A DNA stretch of 64,000 bases from an uncultured Actinomycetes bacterium (lineage in GTDB: Bacteria; Actinomycetota; Acidimicrobiia; Acidimicrobiales; RAAP-2). This document shows, piece after piece, positions 17,548-26,555 of the stretch. The position numbers and the translations under genes were made by a program. The stretch spans positions 1-64,000 of the forward strand of contig CAIKAC010000012.1 of the NCBI GenBank assembly GCA_903825305.1, in the 5' to 3' direction. The first letter of the stretch is position 1, and each line of letters opens with the position of its first letter. The notes beneath the pieces were generated by a model. The model had not been told where the DNA came from, made no database searches, and saw only the letters and a program-made list of their open reading frames with translations.

Positions 17548-18396
17548 ATGGGCGACACCGCCCGTTGGAAGATCACGCTCGCCTATCGCGGGACGGCCTT
17601 TCACGGTTTTGCTCATCAGCCCAACACCAAGACGGTTGCCGGTGACGTAGCCGAAGCACTTGCTCGACTCGCCCGTCTTGACGCTCCACCGACCATTACG
17701 TGCGCTGGGCGCACGGACGCTGGCGTGCACGCGTCGGGGCAGGTAATCCACGTCGATTTGCCTGACCCCTTGCCGAGCAGCCGTGAAGAAGTGGTTGGAG
17801 CCGAGACTTTGGTGAGGCGACTCAACCGTGCGTTGAGCGCTGATATTTCCATCCTCGACGCCGAAACGGTGGAACCGTCCTTCGATGCTCGCCACAGCGC
17901 TACCTCGAGGCGCTATCGCTACCTGATCCATGAGGCCACCTCAGCTGATCCGCTTCTCGAGGGATTGGCTTGGCACGTGCCCCATCACCTTGACCTTCGG
18001 GCCATGAACCAGGCGATCGCCTCGTTCATTGGTGAACACGATTTCAGGGCATTTTGCCGCAGAGCCCCCGGAACCACGGCTGAAGACCCCATTGTTCGTA
18101 ATGTGACTATGGCCGGGGTACGCGATGGCAGCGGCTCACAGGGCATTCAGCCAGCCACTGGAAGGCTGTTGGTGGTTGATATCGCCGCAAAAGCCTTTTG
18201 TCACCAGATGGTTCGCTCCATCGTGGGGCAAATTGTTGAGGTTGGCCGGCATCGAGCTACGGCTGCGGACATTGTGGCGCTGCTACGTGGCGGGAGCCGA
18301 GAAGGGGCTGCTCAGCCGGCCCCATCAGAAGGCCTCTGCTTGGTCGAAGTGGACTATGGAGCACCCGGTTTGCCCAAGGGGCCCGATCCGTCCTAA
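17548..18396 (+). CDS. truA: tRNA pseudouridine(38-40) synthase TruA
   Basis: TruA isomerises uridines 38-40 in the anticodon stem of tRNAs. The start at 17548 (MGDTARWKITLAYRGTAFHG) is chosen because it matches the family N-terminus; further upstream the frame lies inside rplQ. It gives 282 residues. The catalytic Asp lies in CAGRTDAGVHASGQVIH. The second half has the conserved ARHSATSRRYRYLI, HDFRAFCR and CHQMVRSIVGQ motifs. It sits between rplQ and rplM as in many actinobacteria. Confidence 0.95.
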   Translation: MGDTARWKITLAYRGTAFHGFAHQPNTKTVAGDVAEALARLARLDAPPTITCAGRTDAGVHASGQVIHVDLPDPLPSSREEVVGAETLVRRLNRALSADISILDAETVEPSFDARHSATSRRYRYLIHEATSADPLLEGLAWHVPHHLDLRAMNQAIASFIGEHDFRAFCRRAPGTTAEDPIVRNVTMAGVRDGSGSQGIQPATGRLLVVDIAAKAFCHQMVRSIVGQIVEVGRHRATAADIVALLRGGSREGAAQPAPSEGLCLVEVDYGAPGLPKGPDPS

Positions 18397-18430
18397 CATG
18401 GCACTCCCGACTCGGAGCCATGGCGCCGAG
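18370..18430 (+). promoter_or_regulatory. candidate promoter and leader hairpin for rplM-rpsI
   Basis: TTGCCC at 18370-18375 and TAACAT at 18394-18399, spaced 18 bases, resemble a sigma-A promoter overlapping the end of truA. Just downstream a short hairpin can form between CTCGG (18411-18415) and CCGAG (18426-18430), with a GCCATGGC palindrome inside. It could start a separate rplM-rpsI-glmM transcript. This is pattern matching only. Confidence 0.3.
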
Positions 18431-18491
18431 GGAGCATCCCCATCGATGCAGACGTGGGATGCCAACACAAAGGTTTTGAAAGAGAGATTCA

Positions 18492-18944
18492 GTGCGTACC
18501 TACTCCCCAAAGGCAAGTGAGATCAACCGCGCGTGGTTCGTGATTGACGCTGACGGCATGGTCTTGGGCCGCCTCGCCACCGAGGTTGCCCGTCTGCTTC
18601 GCGGCAAGCACCGTCCCTACTACGCACCACACCTTGACACGGGTGACCACGTGGTGATCATCAACGCGGACAAGATCGTCATGACGTCGAACAAGGCTGA
18701 GCAAAAGTTCGCCTACCGTCACTCCGGTTACCCAGGCGGTTTGCGTTCAACGTCATATGCGAAGTTGCTCGAGAACGACCCGGTTGAACTCGTGACTCGT
18801 GCTATTCGTGGCATGGTGCCGAAGAACCGTTTGGGCCGTGCCCAAATGGAGAAGCTCAAGGTCTATGCAGGTGCCAGCCACCCGCACGAAGCACAGAACC
18901 CCCAGTCCTACGACGTCCCCGGCGCTCGCCGCGTGAACGCGTAA
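18492..18944 (+). CDS. rplM: 50S ribosomal protein L13
   Basis: L13 is an early-assembly 50S protein. The 150-residue product starts from GTG (MRTYSPKASEINRAWFVIDA) with AGAGAG upstream. It has the landmarks VLGRLATEVARLLRGKHRPY, HLDTGDHVVIINADKIVMT, YRHSGYPGGL and MVPKNRLGRAQMEKLKVYAG. Length is normal. The rplM-rpsI pair is followed by glmM, the order found in mycobacteria. A separate promoter upstream is likely because the gap after truA is 95 bases. Confidence 0.97.
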   Translation: MRTYSPKASEINRAWFVIDADGMVLGRLATEVARLLRGKHRPYYAPHLDTGDHVVIINADKIVMTSNKAEQKFAYRHSGYPGGLRSTSYAKLLENDPVELVTRAIRGMVPKNRLGRAQMEKLKVYAGASHPHEAQNPQSYDVPGARRVNA

Positions 18945-18967
18945 TTCGAGAAAAGGCATAGCGAATC

Positions 18968-19360
18968 ATGGCAGCTCCTCTTACCCAGACCACCGGTCGT
19001 CGCAAGCAAGCAGTCGCACGCGTGCGTCTGCGTCCGGGCACCGGCGTGATCACGATTAACAAGCGTCCGTTTGCTGAGTACTTCACCTCATCGGTTCACC
19101 GTATGCAGATTGAAGAGCCCCTTCGCATCTCTGGCGTCGAAGAGACCTTTGACATTGACGCGACCCTCGATGGTGGTGGCATGTCAGGTCAAGCTGGTGC
19201 ACTTCGCCTCGGCATCGCTCGTTCACTCATCGAGCTTGACCCAGAGCGTCGCCCTGACTTGAAGAAGGCTGGACTTCTCACCCGCGATGCGCGTGAGAAG
19301 GAGTCGAAGAAGTACGGCCTCAAGAAGGCACGTAAGGCTCCGCAGTACTCGAAGCGTTAA
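18968..19360 (+). CDS. rpsI: 30S ribosomal protein S9
   Basis: S9 extends a C-terminal tail to the P-site tRNA. The 130-residue product has [19 protein letters not shown], then [28 protein letters not shown] and the C-terminal [16 protein letters not shown] whose last Lys-Arg touches the tRNA. Length is normal and there is no long N-terminal extension. It follows rplM by 23 bases and is followed five bases later by glmM. Confidence 0.98.
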   Translation: MAAPLTQTTGRRKQAVARVRLRPGTGVITINKRPFAEYFTSSVHRMQIEEPLRISGVEETFDIDATLDGGGMSGQAGALRLGIARSLIELDPERRPDLKKAGLLTRDAREKESKKYGLKKARKAPQYSKR

Positions 19361-19365
19361 TCGAC

Positions 19366-20670
19366 GTGCCGATCCAATTCGGCACCGATGGCCTCCGGGG
19401 CAAAGCAGACGAAGAGCTCACCGAAGCAATCGCCGCAGCCCTTGGTGCTGCCGCGGCTTCGGTGCTTGGAACGCAACGCTTTTATCTTGGTCGCGACACT
19501 CGCGAATCATCACCACGCCTCAGCGCTGCCTTTGCAGCTGGCTTGATCAGCGTTGGCGGAACCTGTACTGATATTGGCGTTGCGCCAACTCCAGGTGTTG
19601 CTGCAGTGTGTGCCGAGTTCCATGCACCCGGTGCCGTTATTTCGGCCTCGCACAATCCCTGGTTCGACAATGGCATCAAAGTCTTGGGAGTGGGCGGCGT
19701 CAAGCTCTCCGATGAGGTGGAAGCTGCCATTGAATCCAAACTGCCGGAGTTCCTCAACGCGGCGCTACCCGAGTTGGTTGCCGCCGACCAAGATGCGTCG
19801 CTGCTTGAGAGTTGGGTACGTCACGTTGACGCGGCACTCGAAGGTGATCTCAGTGAATTGGTGATTGCGCTCGACACCGCACACGGTGCGGCGAGTGCGA
19901 TAGCTCCTCGCATCTTTCGCGACCTTGGGGCACGCGTCATCGTGATGGGTAACGAACCCAATGGCCGCAACATCAATGATGGGGTGGGCTCAACGCATCC
20001 TGAATCGCTCGCACAACTCGTCGTCGAGTCCGGAGCCAATGTTGGGCTGGCCTTTGATGGTGATGCCGATCGCCTCGTAGCGATTGATGAAACAGGATCG
20101 GTCGTCGACGGCGACGTCCTCATGACGCTCTTTGCCGAAGACTTAGAGATGCGCGGCATGTTGGCCCAGCACCACATTGTGGTGACCGTAATGAGCAATC
20201 TTGGAATGCTCCGTCACCTCGAACACCACGGCATTAGTGCTTCGGTGACCGCAGTGGGGGACCGCAACGTTCTGGCTGAACTCAATGAAGGTGGCTACAG
20301 CCTTGGAGGTGAGCAATCGGGTCACATTATTTTCTCGGATCTCGCCACCACTGGCGATGGGGTGTTGACCGGCGTTTTGCTGGCGGGGCTCCTTCAGAGC
20401 TCGGGCAAGACCCTCTCTGAACTCGTTGCTCAGAGCTTTGAGCCCTACCCACAAGTACTGCTCAGCGTGAAGGCTGACAAGTCTCGCCTCGACGACCGTG
20501 AAGTGCGTTTCGCGCTTGAGGCCGCCGAGACCGAGTTGGGCGCTACCGGCCGCTTAGTGGTTCGGGCATCGGGAACAGAGCCCGTTATCCGGATTTTGGT
20601 GGAATCCCAAGACGCGGACCAAGCCCATGGCATGGCGACTCACCTGGCCGAAATTATCGCCTCGGCTTAG
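19366..20670 (+). CDS. glmM: phosphoglucosamine mutase
   Basis: GlmM converts glucosamine-6-phosphate to glucosamine-1-phosphate on the way to UDP-GlcNAc and peptidoglycan. The 434-residue product starts from GTG (MPIQFGTDGLRGKADEELTE). The phosphoserine active site is Ser95 in VISASHNPWFDNGIK. The metal-binding loop is AFDGDADRLVAID, the sugar-binding loop GGEQSGHIIFSD, and the phosphate-binding loop RASGTEPVIRI. It belongs with glmS just downstream, which makes its substrate. Length is slightly short but complete. Confidence 0.96.
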   Translation: MPIQFGTDGLRGKADEELTEAIAAALGAAAASVLGTQRFYLGRDTRESSPRLSAAFAAGLISVGGTCTDIGVAPTPGVAAVCAEFHAPGAVISASHNPWFDNGIKVLGVGGVKLSDEVEAAIESKLPEFLNAALPELVAADQDASLLESWVRHVDAALEGDLSELVIALDTAHGAASAIAPRIFRDLGARVIVMGNEPNGRNINDGVGSTHPESLAQLVVESGANVGLAFDGDADRLVAIDETGSVVDGDVLMTLFAEDLEMRGMLAQHHIVVTVMSNLGMLRHLEHHGISASVTAVGDRNVLAELNEGGYSLGGEQSGHIIFSDLATTGDGVLTGVLLAGLLQSSGKTLSELVAQSFEPYPQVLLSVKADKSRLDDREVRFALEAAETELGATGRLVVRASGTEPVIRILVESQDADQAHGMATHLAEIIASA

Positions 20671-20699
20671 CGTGGGCTGAAGAAGCCGAGGCTGCCCGG

Positions 20700-20705
20700 T
20701 AGGAT
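20700..20705 (+). promoter_or_regulatory. -10 hexamer of a probable leaderless glmS promoter
   Basis: TAGGAT ends eight bases before the glmS ATG (20714), and a weak -35-like CTGAAG lies 17 bases upstream of it at 20677-20682. Transcription would start at or next to the A of the ATG, so the mRNA would lack a leader. No strong ribosome-binding site is present, only AAGAAG close to the ATG. Confidence 0.4.
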
Positions 20706-20713
20706 AAGAAGCC

Positions 20714-22552
20714 ATGTGCGGCATCATTGGCGTTACCGGTGCTGCCGACGCCCTCGATATCTTGCTCGATGGCCTCGAGCGGCTGGAATATCGAGGATAT
20801 GACTCGGCCGGCGTAGCCGTGATGAATGACCAAGAGGTCGTGCGTTGGCGTATTGCCGATGGCACCCAGTCGGTTGCCACCTTGCGTCACGTCACCCAAG
20901 GCGCGCCCGAGGTTCACGCCGGGATTGGCCATACGCGGTGGGCGACCCATGGCCAGCCCAATGAAACGAACGCTCATCCTCATCTCGACTGCAGTGGTGA
21001 GTTGGCCTTGGTGCACAACGGCATCATTGAAAACCATGCGGAATTGGCGGCCGGCCTCGTCGCTCGAGGTCACACCTTGGTCTCGGTTACTGACACGGAA
21101 GTACTCGCTCACCTCATTGAAGAGCTGCTCGTCGAAACAGGATCGCTCGTTGAAGCGGTGCGTCAGGCGCTCGGCCTTGTTCGAGGCGCCTTTGCCATTG
21201 GGGTGATGTCAACACGGGAACCCGATGTCATCGTGGCGGCACGTCGCATCTCGCCTCTCATCGTGGGTCGCCATGATGGGGCTTCGTTTCTCGCCTCGGA
21301 CATTCCTGCGATCTTGGAGCGAACTCGAGATGTGGTGATTTTGGAAGATGACCAAATCGTCGAACTTCGGCCGGGAGCCATCGTGGTCCGAAACCTTGAT
21401 GGCAAGGAAGTCACACCACGGGCGATGCATGTGGATTGGGATATCGAAGCCGCACAAAAAGATGGCTACGACGACTACATGACGAAAGAAATAGCAGAGC
21501 AACCTCGGGCTATCGCTGACACGCTGCGCGGGCGAGTGGCACCGAATGGCTCCATTGTGCTCGATCGCTTTGAACTCAATGAAGATCAGGTGAAGGCCGT
21601 CAACAAGATCATCATGGTGGCCTGTGGATCGAGTTTCCATGCCGCCCTGGTTGCTAAATACGCCTTCGAGCGCTGGACGCGAATACCGGTTGAGGTCGAT
21701 ATTGCTTCTGAGTTTCGCTACCGAGACCCCGTACTCGATTCCCAGACGCTGGTCATTGGCGTAAGCCAATCGGGCGAAAGCGTTGATACCCTCCAAGCAG
21801 TTCGCCACGGTGCTGAAGGGGGAGCGGCCACCATGGTGGTCACCAATGTGGTTGATTCGACCATGGCTCGCGAAGCTGATGCAGTGCTCTACACCCGGGC
21901 TGGCCCCGAGATTTCTGTAGCTTCCACCAAAACCGTGGTCGCATCCATTGTGGCGCTACAACTGCTTGGCCTGCACATCGCTCGCGTGAGAGGCAGCCTG
22001 GATGACGCTTCATTCCAACAAGAAGTGGCAGCGCTGCAGAGCCTCGAGGGTTTAGTTGCAGAAACGGTAACGAGAGACGCGCAGGTAAAGGCCGTGGCCG
22101 AGGCCATTGGAGACGCACGCGACTTCTTCTTCTTGGGCAGACACGCGGGTTACCCCACCGCCCTTGAAGGGGCATTGAAGCTCAAAGAGATTTCCTACCT
22201 CCATGCGGAGGGCTACCCCGGTGGAGAGCTCAAACACGGGCCCTTGGCGGTCATTGAGCCAGGCTGCGTGGTGGTGGCCATGGCGACGGGTGGGCCACTC
22301 AAAGAAAAGATGCTCTCCAATGTGGCTGAAGTGAAGTCACGAGGGGCAACGGTGATTTTGCTCGTAGATGATGGTGACGACGAAGCTGCGGCCCAGGGTG
22401 ACTATCGGATCTTTGTGCCGAGTGCGCCAGAACTCCACGCTCCAGTTAAAGACTTGGTTCCCTTGCAACAATTTGCCTACTTCCTTGCTCGGGGTAGAGG
22501 CTTCAACGTGGACCGGCCTCGAAATCTGGCAAAGACGGTGACGGTGGAGTGA
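20714..22552 (+). CDS. glmS: glutamine-fructose-6-phosphate aminotransferase (isomerizing)
   Basis: GlmS makes glucosamine-6-phosphate from fructose-6-phosphate and glutamine. The 612-residue protein begins MCGIIGVTGA, with catalytic Cys2 of the glutaminase domain (about 1-220; also GYDSAGVAVM and HTRWATHG). Two SIS domains follow (about 285-430 with ACGSSFHAALVAKY and SQSGESVDTL; about 460-600 with GRHAGYPTALEGALKLKEIS and EGYPGGELKHGP). It ends NLAKTVTVE, the conserved tail. No glmS ribozyme is expected in actinobacteria and none is seen. Its stop overlaps the acpS GTG. Confidence 0.97.
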   Translation: MCGIIGVTGAADALDILLDGLERLEYRGYDSAGVAVMNDQEVVRWRIADGTQSVATLRHVTQGAPEVHAGIGHTRWATHGQPNETNAHPHLDCSGELALVHNGIIENHAELAAGLVARGHTLVSVTDTEVLAHLIEELLVETGSLVEAVRQALGLVRGAFAIGVMSTREPDVIVAARRISPLIVGRHDGASFLASDIPAILERTRDVVILEDDQIVELRPGAIVVRNLDGKEVTPRAMHVDWDIEAAQKDGYDDYMTKEIAEQPRAIADTLRGRVAPNGSIVLDRFELNEDQVKAVNKIIMVACGSSFHAALVAKYAFERWTRIPVEVDIASEFRYRDPVLDSQTLVIGVSQSGESVDTLQAVRHGAEGGAATMVVTNVVDSTMAREADAVLYTRAGPEISVASTKTVVASIVALQLLGLHIARVRGSLDDASFQQEVAALQSLEGLVAETVTRDAQVKAVAEAIGDARDFFFLGRHAGYPTALEGALKLKEISYLHAEGYPGGELKHGPLAVIEPGCVVVAMATGGPLKEKMLSNVAEVKSRGATVILLVDDGDDEAAAQGDYRIFVPSAPELHAPVKDLVPLQQFAYFLARGRGFNVDRPRNLAKTVTVE

Positions 22553-22983
22553 GCGAGTTCGTCTTGCCCGATCACCGAGGCGGTCACGTCCTCGCCACGG
22601 GTATCGACATCGTCTCGGTAGAGCGAGTTGCCGCTTCGCTAGCGCGTCGACCTTCGCTTGAGGCCCGATTGCTTACCGACACTGAACGCGCCGTTCTCGA
22701 CGACGTCTCATCAGCGAGCTCTCGGATGAAATCCATTGCTGCGAGGATCGCGGGGAAAGAAGCGGTGATGAAGTGTCTGGGGCGAGGCTTTGATCACGTC
22801 TCGTTTTTAGAAATTGAAATTCACGGTGGCCGGGGGAGCCAACCCGACGTGCGTTTGCTTCGTCGGGGTGAGCGTCGAGCTCAGGCACTCGGCATCGACG
22901 ACATTATGTTGTCGCTCACCCACGACGACACCCATGCCGCCGCAGTGGCAATCGCAACCAAGGCCTGTCCATGCAAGCAGTAG
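22549..22983 (+). CDS. acpS: holo-[acyl-carrier-protein] synthase
   Basis: AcpS transfers the 4'-phosphopantetheine group from CoA to acyl carrier protein. The 144-residue product has TGIDIVSVERVAASL (metal-binding Asp) and SIAARIAGKEAVMKCLGRG (metal-binding Glu in the GKEA motif), plus a C-terminal SLTHDDTHAAAVAIA. It is about 20 residues longer than typical at the N-terminus. The GTG at 22549 overlaps the glmS stop; an internal start cannot be excluded. The stop overlaps nnr. It belongs to a coupled run glmS-acpS-nnr-alr. Confidence 0.92.
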   Translation: MSEFVLPDHRGGHVLATGIDIVSVERVAASLARRPSLEARLLTDTERAVLDDVSSASSRMKSIAARIAGKEAVMKCLGRGFDHVSFLEIEIHGGRGSQPDVRLLRRGERRAQALGIDDIMLSLTHDDTHAAAVAIATKACPCKQ

Positions 22984-24347
22984 TCAGCATTGGCGAGATG
23001 CGCAGGGCCGACGAGGCGGCGGTTGCGCTCGTTGGTCACGACACCTTGGTGGAGCGCGCTGGCGAGGCGGTCGCTTCCTTCGCTCTTGAGCTTCTAGGCG
23101 ACCCTGAGGGCCGCCGTGTGGTGGTGCTGTGCGGTCCTGGCTTCAACGGAGCGGATGGTCGCGTAGCGGCTCAATGGTTGCGCCAAGCGGGGGCCGTGGT
23201 CGAAGAATATGACATTTCTTCCGGTGACATTGACGTTGCGTCAGCGGACTTGGTGATTGATGCGATGTTTGGCACGGGCCTCTCACGCGATGTCGTAGCG
23301 CCCAAGATTGCCGATGAGGTTCCGGTCCTCAGTGTTGACATCGCCTCTGGCGTTGATGGAGACACAGGAATGATCCATGGCCAGGCGATCCATGCTGATT
23401 GGACACTTGCCATTCAGACGCTAAAAGTCGGTCACTTGCTTGGTGAAGGTCCCCAATGGTGCGGCTCGGTACGTGTGGCTGATATCGGTATTGCCCTTGA
23501 GTCAACGATGGCGCTGTTGGAGCCTGACGATCGATTTTTGCTAGCGCCAAAACCACGCGATGAACACAAATGGTCGGTCGCCCTTGGGGTAATTGCTGGG
23601 TCTCCAGGAATGGAGGGTGCGGCAATCTTGTGCGCCCAAGCCGCGCAACGTGCTGGCGCTGGCATGGTGCGATTGGTGACGACCGCACTCCCAGGATCAG
23701 CACCCTGGCCCATTGAGGCTGTGCGTGCTCACTTCGGTGTTGACGAGTTGGTGATTGCAGTGCAAGATCTTGATCGCTGCCATGCGCTCGTTGTAGGCCC
23801 CGGCTTAGGCCGAACTGAGGAAGTGGCCTCATCGGTCCGTCGGATCGTGGCCGAACGCCAGGTGCCTATTGTGCTCGATGCTGACGGCATGTTCGCTTTT
23901 GAAAACATTGATCAGTTGGCTACAGCGGTGAGCCAATCCGATGCGAGCGTGATTGTGACCCCTCATGAGGGTGAACTCGCTCGCCTCATGGGCGCGTCAC
24001 TCGACGAGGACCGCGTCGGCCAATTGAGGGCGTTAGCCGAGGCCACCGGAGCCGTGGTCTTGCTGAAGGGCCCCACGACCATGGTGGTGGGGCCCGAAGC
24101 CATTGATGGCCGTGATGTCTTGTTTGTAACCCAGGGCACGACGTCCTTGGCTACCGCGGGCACCGGAGATGTCTTGGCTGGCGTCATTGGGGCACTGCTC
24201 GCTCGGGGGCTACCCGCTCTTCATGCCGCAGGAATTGGGGCTCTCGTCCATGGCCTTGGAGCCCAAGCCTCGCAAAGTGTTCTCATTGCTTCTGACCTGC
24301 CATACCTTGTTGGTGAGGTTTTAGACGAGGTGTTGCATGGCAGTTGA
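22971..24347 (+). CDS. nnr: bifunctional NAD(P)H-hydrate epimerase / ADP-dependent dehydratase
   Basis: Nnr repairs hydrated NAD(P)H. The 458-residue protein fuses two domains. Residues about 1-200 are the YjeF_N epimerase (CGPGFNGADGRVAAQWL, VIDAMFGTGLSR, SVDIASGVDGDTG). Residues about 220-458 are the ribokinase-like dehydratase (GSPGMEGAAILCAQAAQRAG, then TPHEGELARLMG and the GTGDVLAGVIGALLARG active-site motif). The usual GSxxYxGA motif reads GSPGMEGA here. Its start lies inside the end of acpS and its stop inside the start of alr. The pairing with alr is common in actinobacteria. Confidence 0.94.
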   Translation: MQAVVSIGEMRRADEAAVALVGHDTLVERAGEAVASFALELLGDPEGRRVVVLCGPGFNGADGRVAAQWLRQAGAVVEEYDISSGDIDVASADLVIDAMFGTGLSRDVVAPKIADEVPVLSVDIASGVDGDTGMIHGQAIHADWTLAIQTLKVGHLLGEGPQWCGSVRVADIGIALESTMALLEPDDRFLLAPKPRDEHKWSVALGVIAGSPGMEGAAILCAQAAQRAGAGMVRLVTTALPGSAPWPIEAVRAHFGVDELVIAVQDLDRCHALVVGPGLGRTEEVASSVRRIVAERQVPIVLDADGMFAFENIDQLATAVSQSDASVIVTPHEGELARLMGASLDEDRVGQLRALAEATGAVVLLKGPTTMVVGPEAIDGRDVLFVTQGTTSLATAGTGDVLAGVIGALLARGLPALHAAGIGALVHGLGAQASQSVLIASDLPYLVGEVLDEVLHGS

Positions 24348-25548
24348 GGGAACCCTGAGGCCCATGTGGGCAGAGATCGACTTGGATGCACTACGTGCCA
24401 ACGCGGCCGCTATTGCGCAACGCGTGGCCCCCGCAGCCCTGTGTGCCGTCGTCAAGGCCGATGGGTATGGGCATGGAGCTGTGCGCTCAGCGCTGGCCTT
24501 TCTCGAAGGCGGGGCGCAAGGCCTGGCCGTGGCCATCGTGGACGAAGGCGTGGAACTACGTCAGGCGGAAATCACGGCACCGATCTTGCTGCTTTCAGAG
24601 CCTGCCGCCGATGCCTTTGCCGTTTGTTTTGCGGCTGGCCTGACGCCAACTATTGCCACAATTGCTGGCGTCCGTTACGCCGCTGAAGCGGCGAAAGTCG
24701 TGGGTGGATCGCAACCCATTCACGTCAAGGTAGATACCGGTATGCACCGCGTGGGTGTGTCACTCGAAGAACTCGGGTCGTTGCTTGATGAAATTGCGAA
24801 ACACCCACAGCTCGTTATTGAGGGCATGTACACGCACTTCACGGTGGCCGATGGTGGCAGTGACGAAGATCGGGCCTACACCGACCTCCAGTTAAAGCGT
24901 TTCGATGAAGCGATCGCCATCGCGAGTTCACACGGGGTCCACCCGCCGGTCCTTCATGCCGCGAATTCGGCTGGAGCAGTTGGTCGGGCCGATGCGCGTT
25001 TTTCCATGGTGCGAGCCGGTCTCGTGCTCTATGGCGAGGTACCCTCGGACGCCACGGCTGAAGCCGCAACGTCCCTCGCTGGCCCCCTTGCCTTGGCGCC
25101 GGCTCTGACAATCAAGGCACGCGTATCGGCCGTGCACGATATCGATGCTGGGGAGCGACCTTCATATGGACGTCGCAGAGCATTACCGAAGCGCAGTCGT
25201 GTTGCGACCGTTCCTATGGGATACGCGGATGGTTTCCCCCGGCGACTCTTTGATGCCGGTGCCCACGTCCTCATCGGTGGTGTGCGCCACCCCTTGGCTG
25301 GTTCCGTGACGATGGATCAAATCATCGCGGATTGCGGTGACCACGAGGTGGCAGTTGGAGACGAAGTGGTGTTGCTGGGCACCCAGGGCGACGAGATGAT
25401 TTCAACGTCCGAATGGGCGATGCGTCTCGATACCATCACCTGGGAAGTGCTGTGCGGAATTGGCCCTCGCGTCCATCGACGCTACGTCGGTGAACCACTC
25501 AAGCCCCCTGGTAAACGCCGTAAAAAGTGGTGGCTGCCTCAATCATGA
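24337..25548 (+). CDS. alr: alanine racemase
   Basis: Alr makes D-alanine for peptidoglycan using PLP. The 403-residue product has the PLP lysine Lys40 in AVVKADGYGHGA and the second catalytic residue Tyr277 in ERPSYGRRRALP. Other family motifs are HVKVDTGMHRVGV, YTHFTVAD and VPMGYADGFPRRL, and MDQIIADCG near the C-terminus. Length is normal; a basic C-terminal tail (KPPGKRRKKWW) is present. The start overlaps nnr by 11 bases and the stop overlaps the next gene (ATGA). Confidence 0.96.
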   Translation: MAVEGTLRPMWAEIDLDALRANAAAIAQRVAPAALCAVVKADGYGHGAVRSALAFLEGGAQGLAVAIVDEGVELRQAEITAPILLLSEPAADAFAVCFAAGLTPTIATIAGVRYAAEAAKVVGGSQPIHVKVDTGMHRVGVSLEELGSLLDEIAKHPQLVIEGMYTHFTVADGGSDEDRAYTDLQLKRFDEAIAIASSHGVHPPVLHAANSAGAVGRADARFSMVRAGLVLYGEVPSDATAEAATSLAGPLALAPALTIKARVSAVHDIDAGERPSYGRRRALPKRSRVATVPMGYADGFPRRLFDAGAHVLIGGVRHPLAGSVTMDQIIADCGDHEVAVGDEVVLLGTQGDEMISTSEWAMRLDTITWEVLCGIGPRVHRRYVGEPLKPPGKRRKKWWLPQS

Positions 25549-26555
25549 AACGGCGCGGCGTGGCACTCGTGGGCGCGGCCCTAGGCGCGGCCGGGGCTTT
25601 GGCGTGGTCTGGCTGGACGCTAGAGCGAGTTGTCGCGAAGCGACTCCAAGCTGACGAAGAGGAACTCCGAGCCGCTGGGTTGACGGTTCCGTCAGAGGCG
25701 AGAAGCCAGGTCATCGAAGCGAGTGACGGTGGGAGAATCCATGCCATTGAACTCGGTTCGGGGCCCTGCATTGTGTTGCTCCACGGCATCACCTTGAACG
25801 CTTCGATCTTCGCACCAGTTCTCCGAGCTATGAGTGCTACCCACCGAGTCATCGCGATTGATTTGCGCGGCCATGGCAATTCAGTGGCTGGTAGTGACCC
25901 TTTGACGATGGAGCGCGTTGTCCAAGATGTCGCCGAAGCGATGGTGGCACTCAACGTCAAAGAGAGCGTGCTCGTGGGCCACTCCATGGGTGGCATGGTG
26001 GCCCAACAACTCCTCGTCGAACACGCTGACGCCATGGCTGAGCGCGTGGCTCATTTAGTTTTGCTGAGTTCGTCAGCGGGGCCGGGAAGTCAAAGTAGTC
26101 CCGAGCGTTTCATGTTGCGAGGAGTAGAAGGGGTGGCGCAACGAGGCTTGCGCCATCGCGCAGCAGAAGGTGAAGGCGTCTTCCCCTCAAACGATGCCGC
26201 GATTTGGCTGGCCCGTGTTGGCTTTGGGCGAAGGCCAGATCCCGCCGCGGTGGAACTCGCCAAAGCGGTGACGCAGTCAACCCCACCCGGCGTGGTGGCT
26301 ACCTTGCTCGAGGAGCTGTTTGATTTCGACGGCCGCGATTATCTCGTTTCCATCACCCAAGCCGCCACGGTCATGGTGGGGACCCTCGATGTCTTGACTC
26401 CGCCACGCCATGCCAGGGCCATGGCGAGTTTGATGCGAAACGCTGAGTACCAAGAAATCCGTGGTGCCGGTCACATGATCATGCTGGAGGCGACGGGTGA
26501 GCTCATTGCGCGCCTCGAAGCAGCAAGCTGGCGCTCTCGGCATCCAAGCGCGTGA
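25545..26555 (+). CDS. alpha/beta-fold hydrolase, membrane-anchored
   Basis: Hydrolase of unknown substrate. The start at 25545 overlaps the alr stop (ATGA) and gives 336 residues. A hydrophobic N-terminal segment (about 5-24, VALVGAALGAAGALAWSG) looks like an anchor. The alpha/beta-hydrolase core has LLHGITLNASIF (oxyanion hole), DLRGHGNS, the nucleophile elbow VGHSMGG (Ser147), an acid candidate in GTLDVLTPP and the His in GAGHMIMLE. An esterase or peptidase of this type often lies between alr and tsaE in actinobacteria. It overlaps the following glycosylase gene (GTGA). Confidence 0.88.
   Translation: MKRRGVALVGAALGAAGALAWSGWTLERVVAKRLQADEEELRAAGLTVPSEARSQVIEASDGGRIHAIELGSGPCIVLLHGITLNASIFAPVLRAMSATHRVIAIDLRGHGNSVAGSDPLTMERVVQDVAEAMVALNVKESVLVGHSMGGMVAQQLLVEHADAMAERVAHLVLLSSSAGPGSQSSPERFMLRGVEGVAQRGLRHRAAEGEGVFPSNDAAIWLARVGFGRRPDPAAVELAKAVTQSTPPGVVATLLEELFDFDGRDYLVSITQAATVMVGTLDVLTPPRHARAMASLMRNAEYQEIRGAGHMIMLEATGELIARLEAASWRSRHPSA

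Noticed and set aside
23963-24187. Minus-strand frame within nnr, and similar short frames throughout
   Set aside because: All lie opposite or within well-identified genes in other frames.
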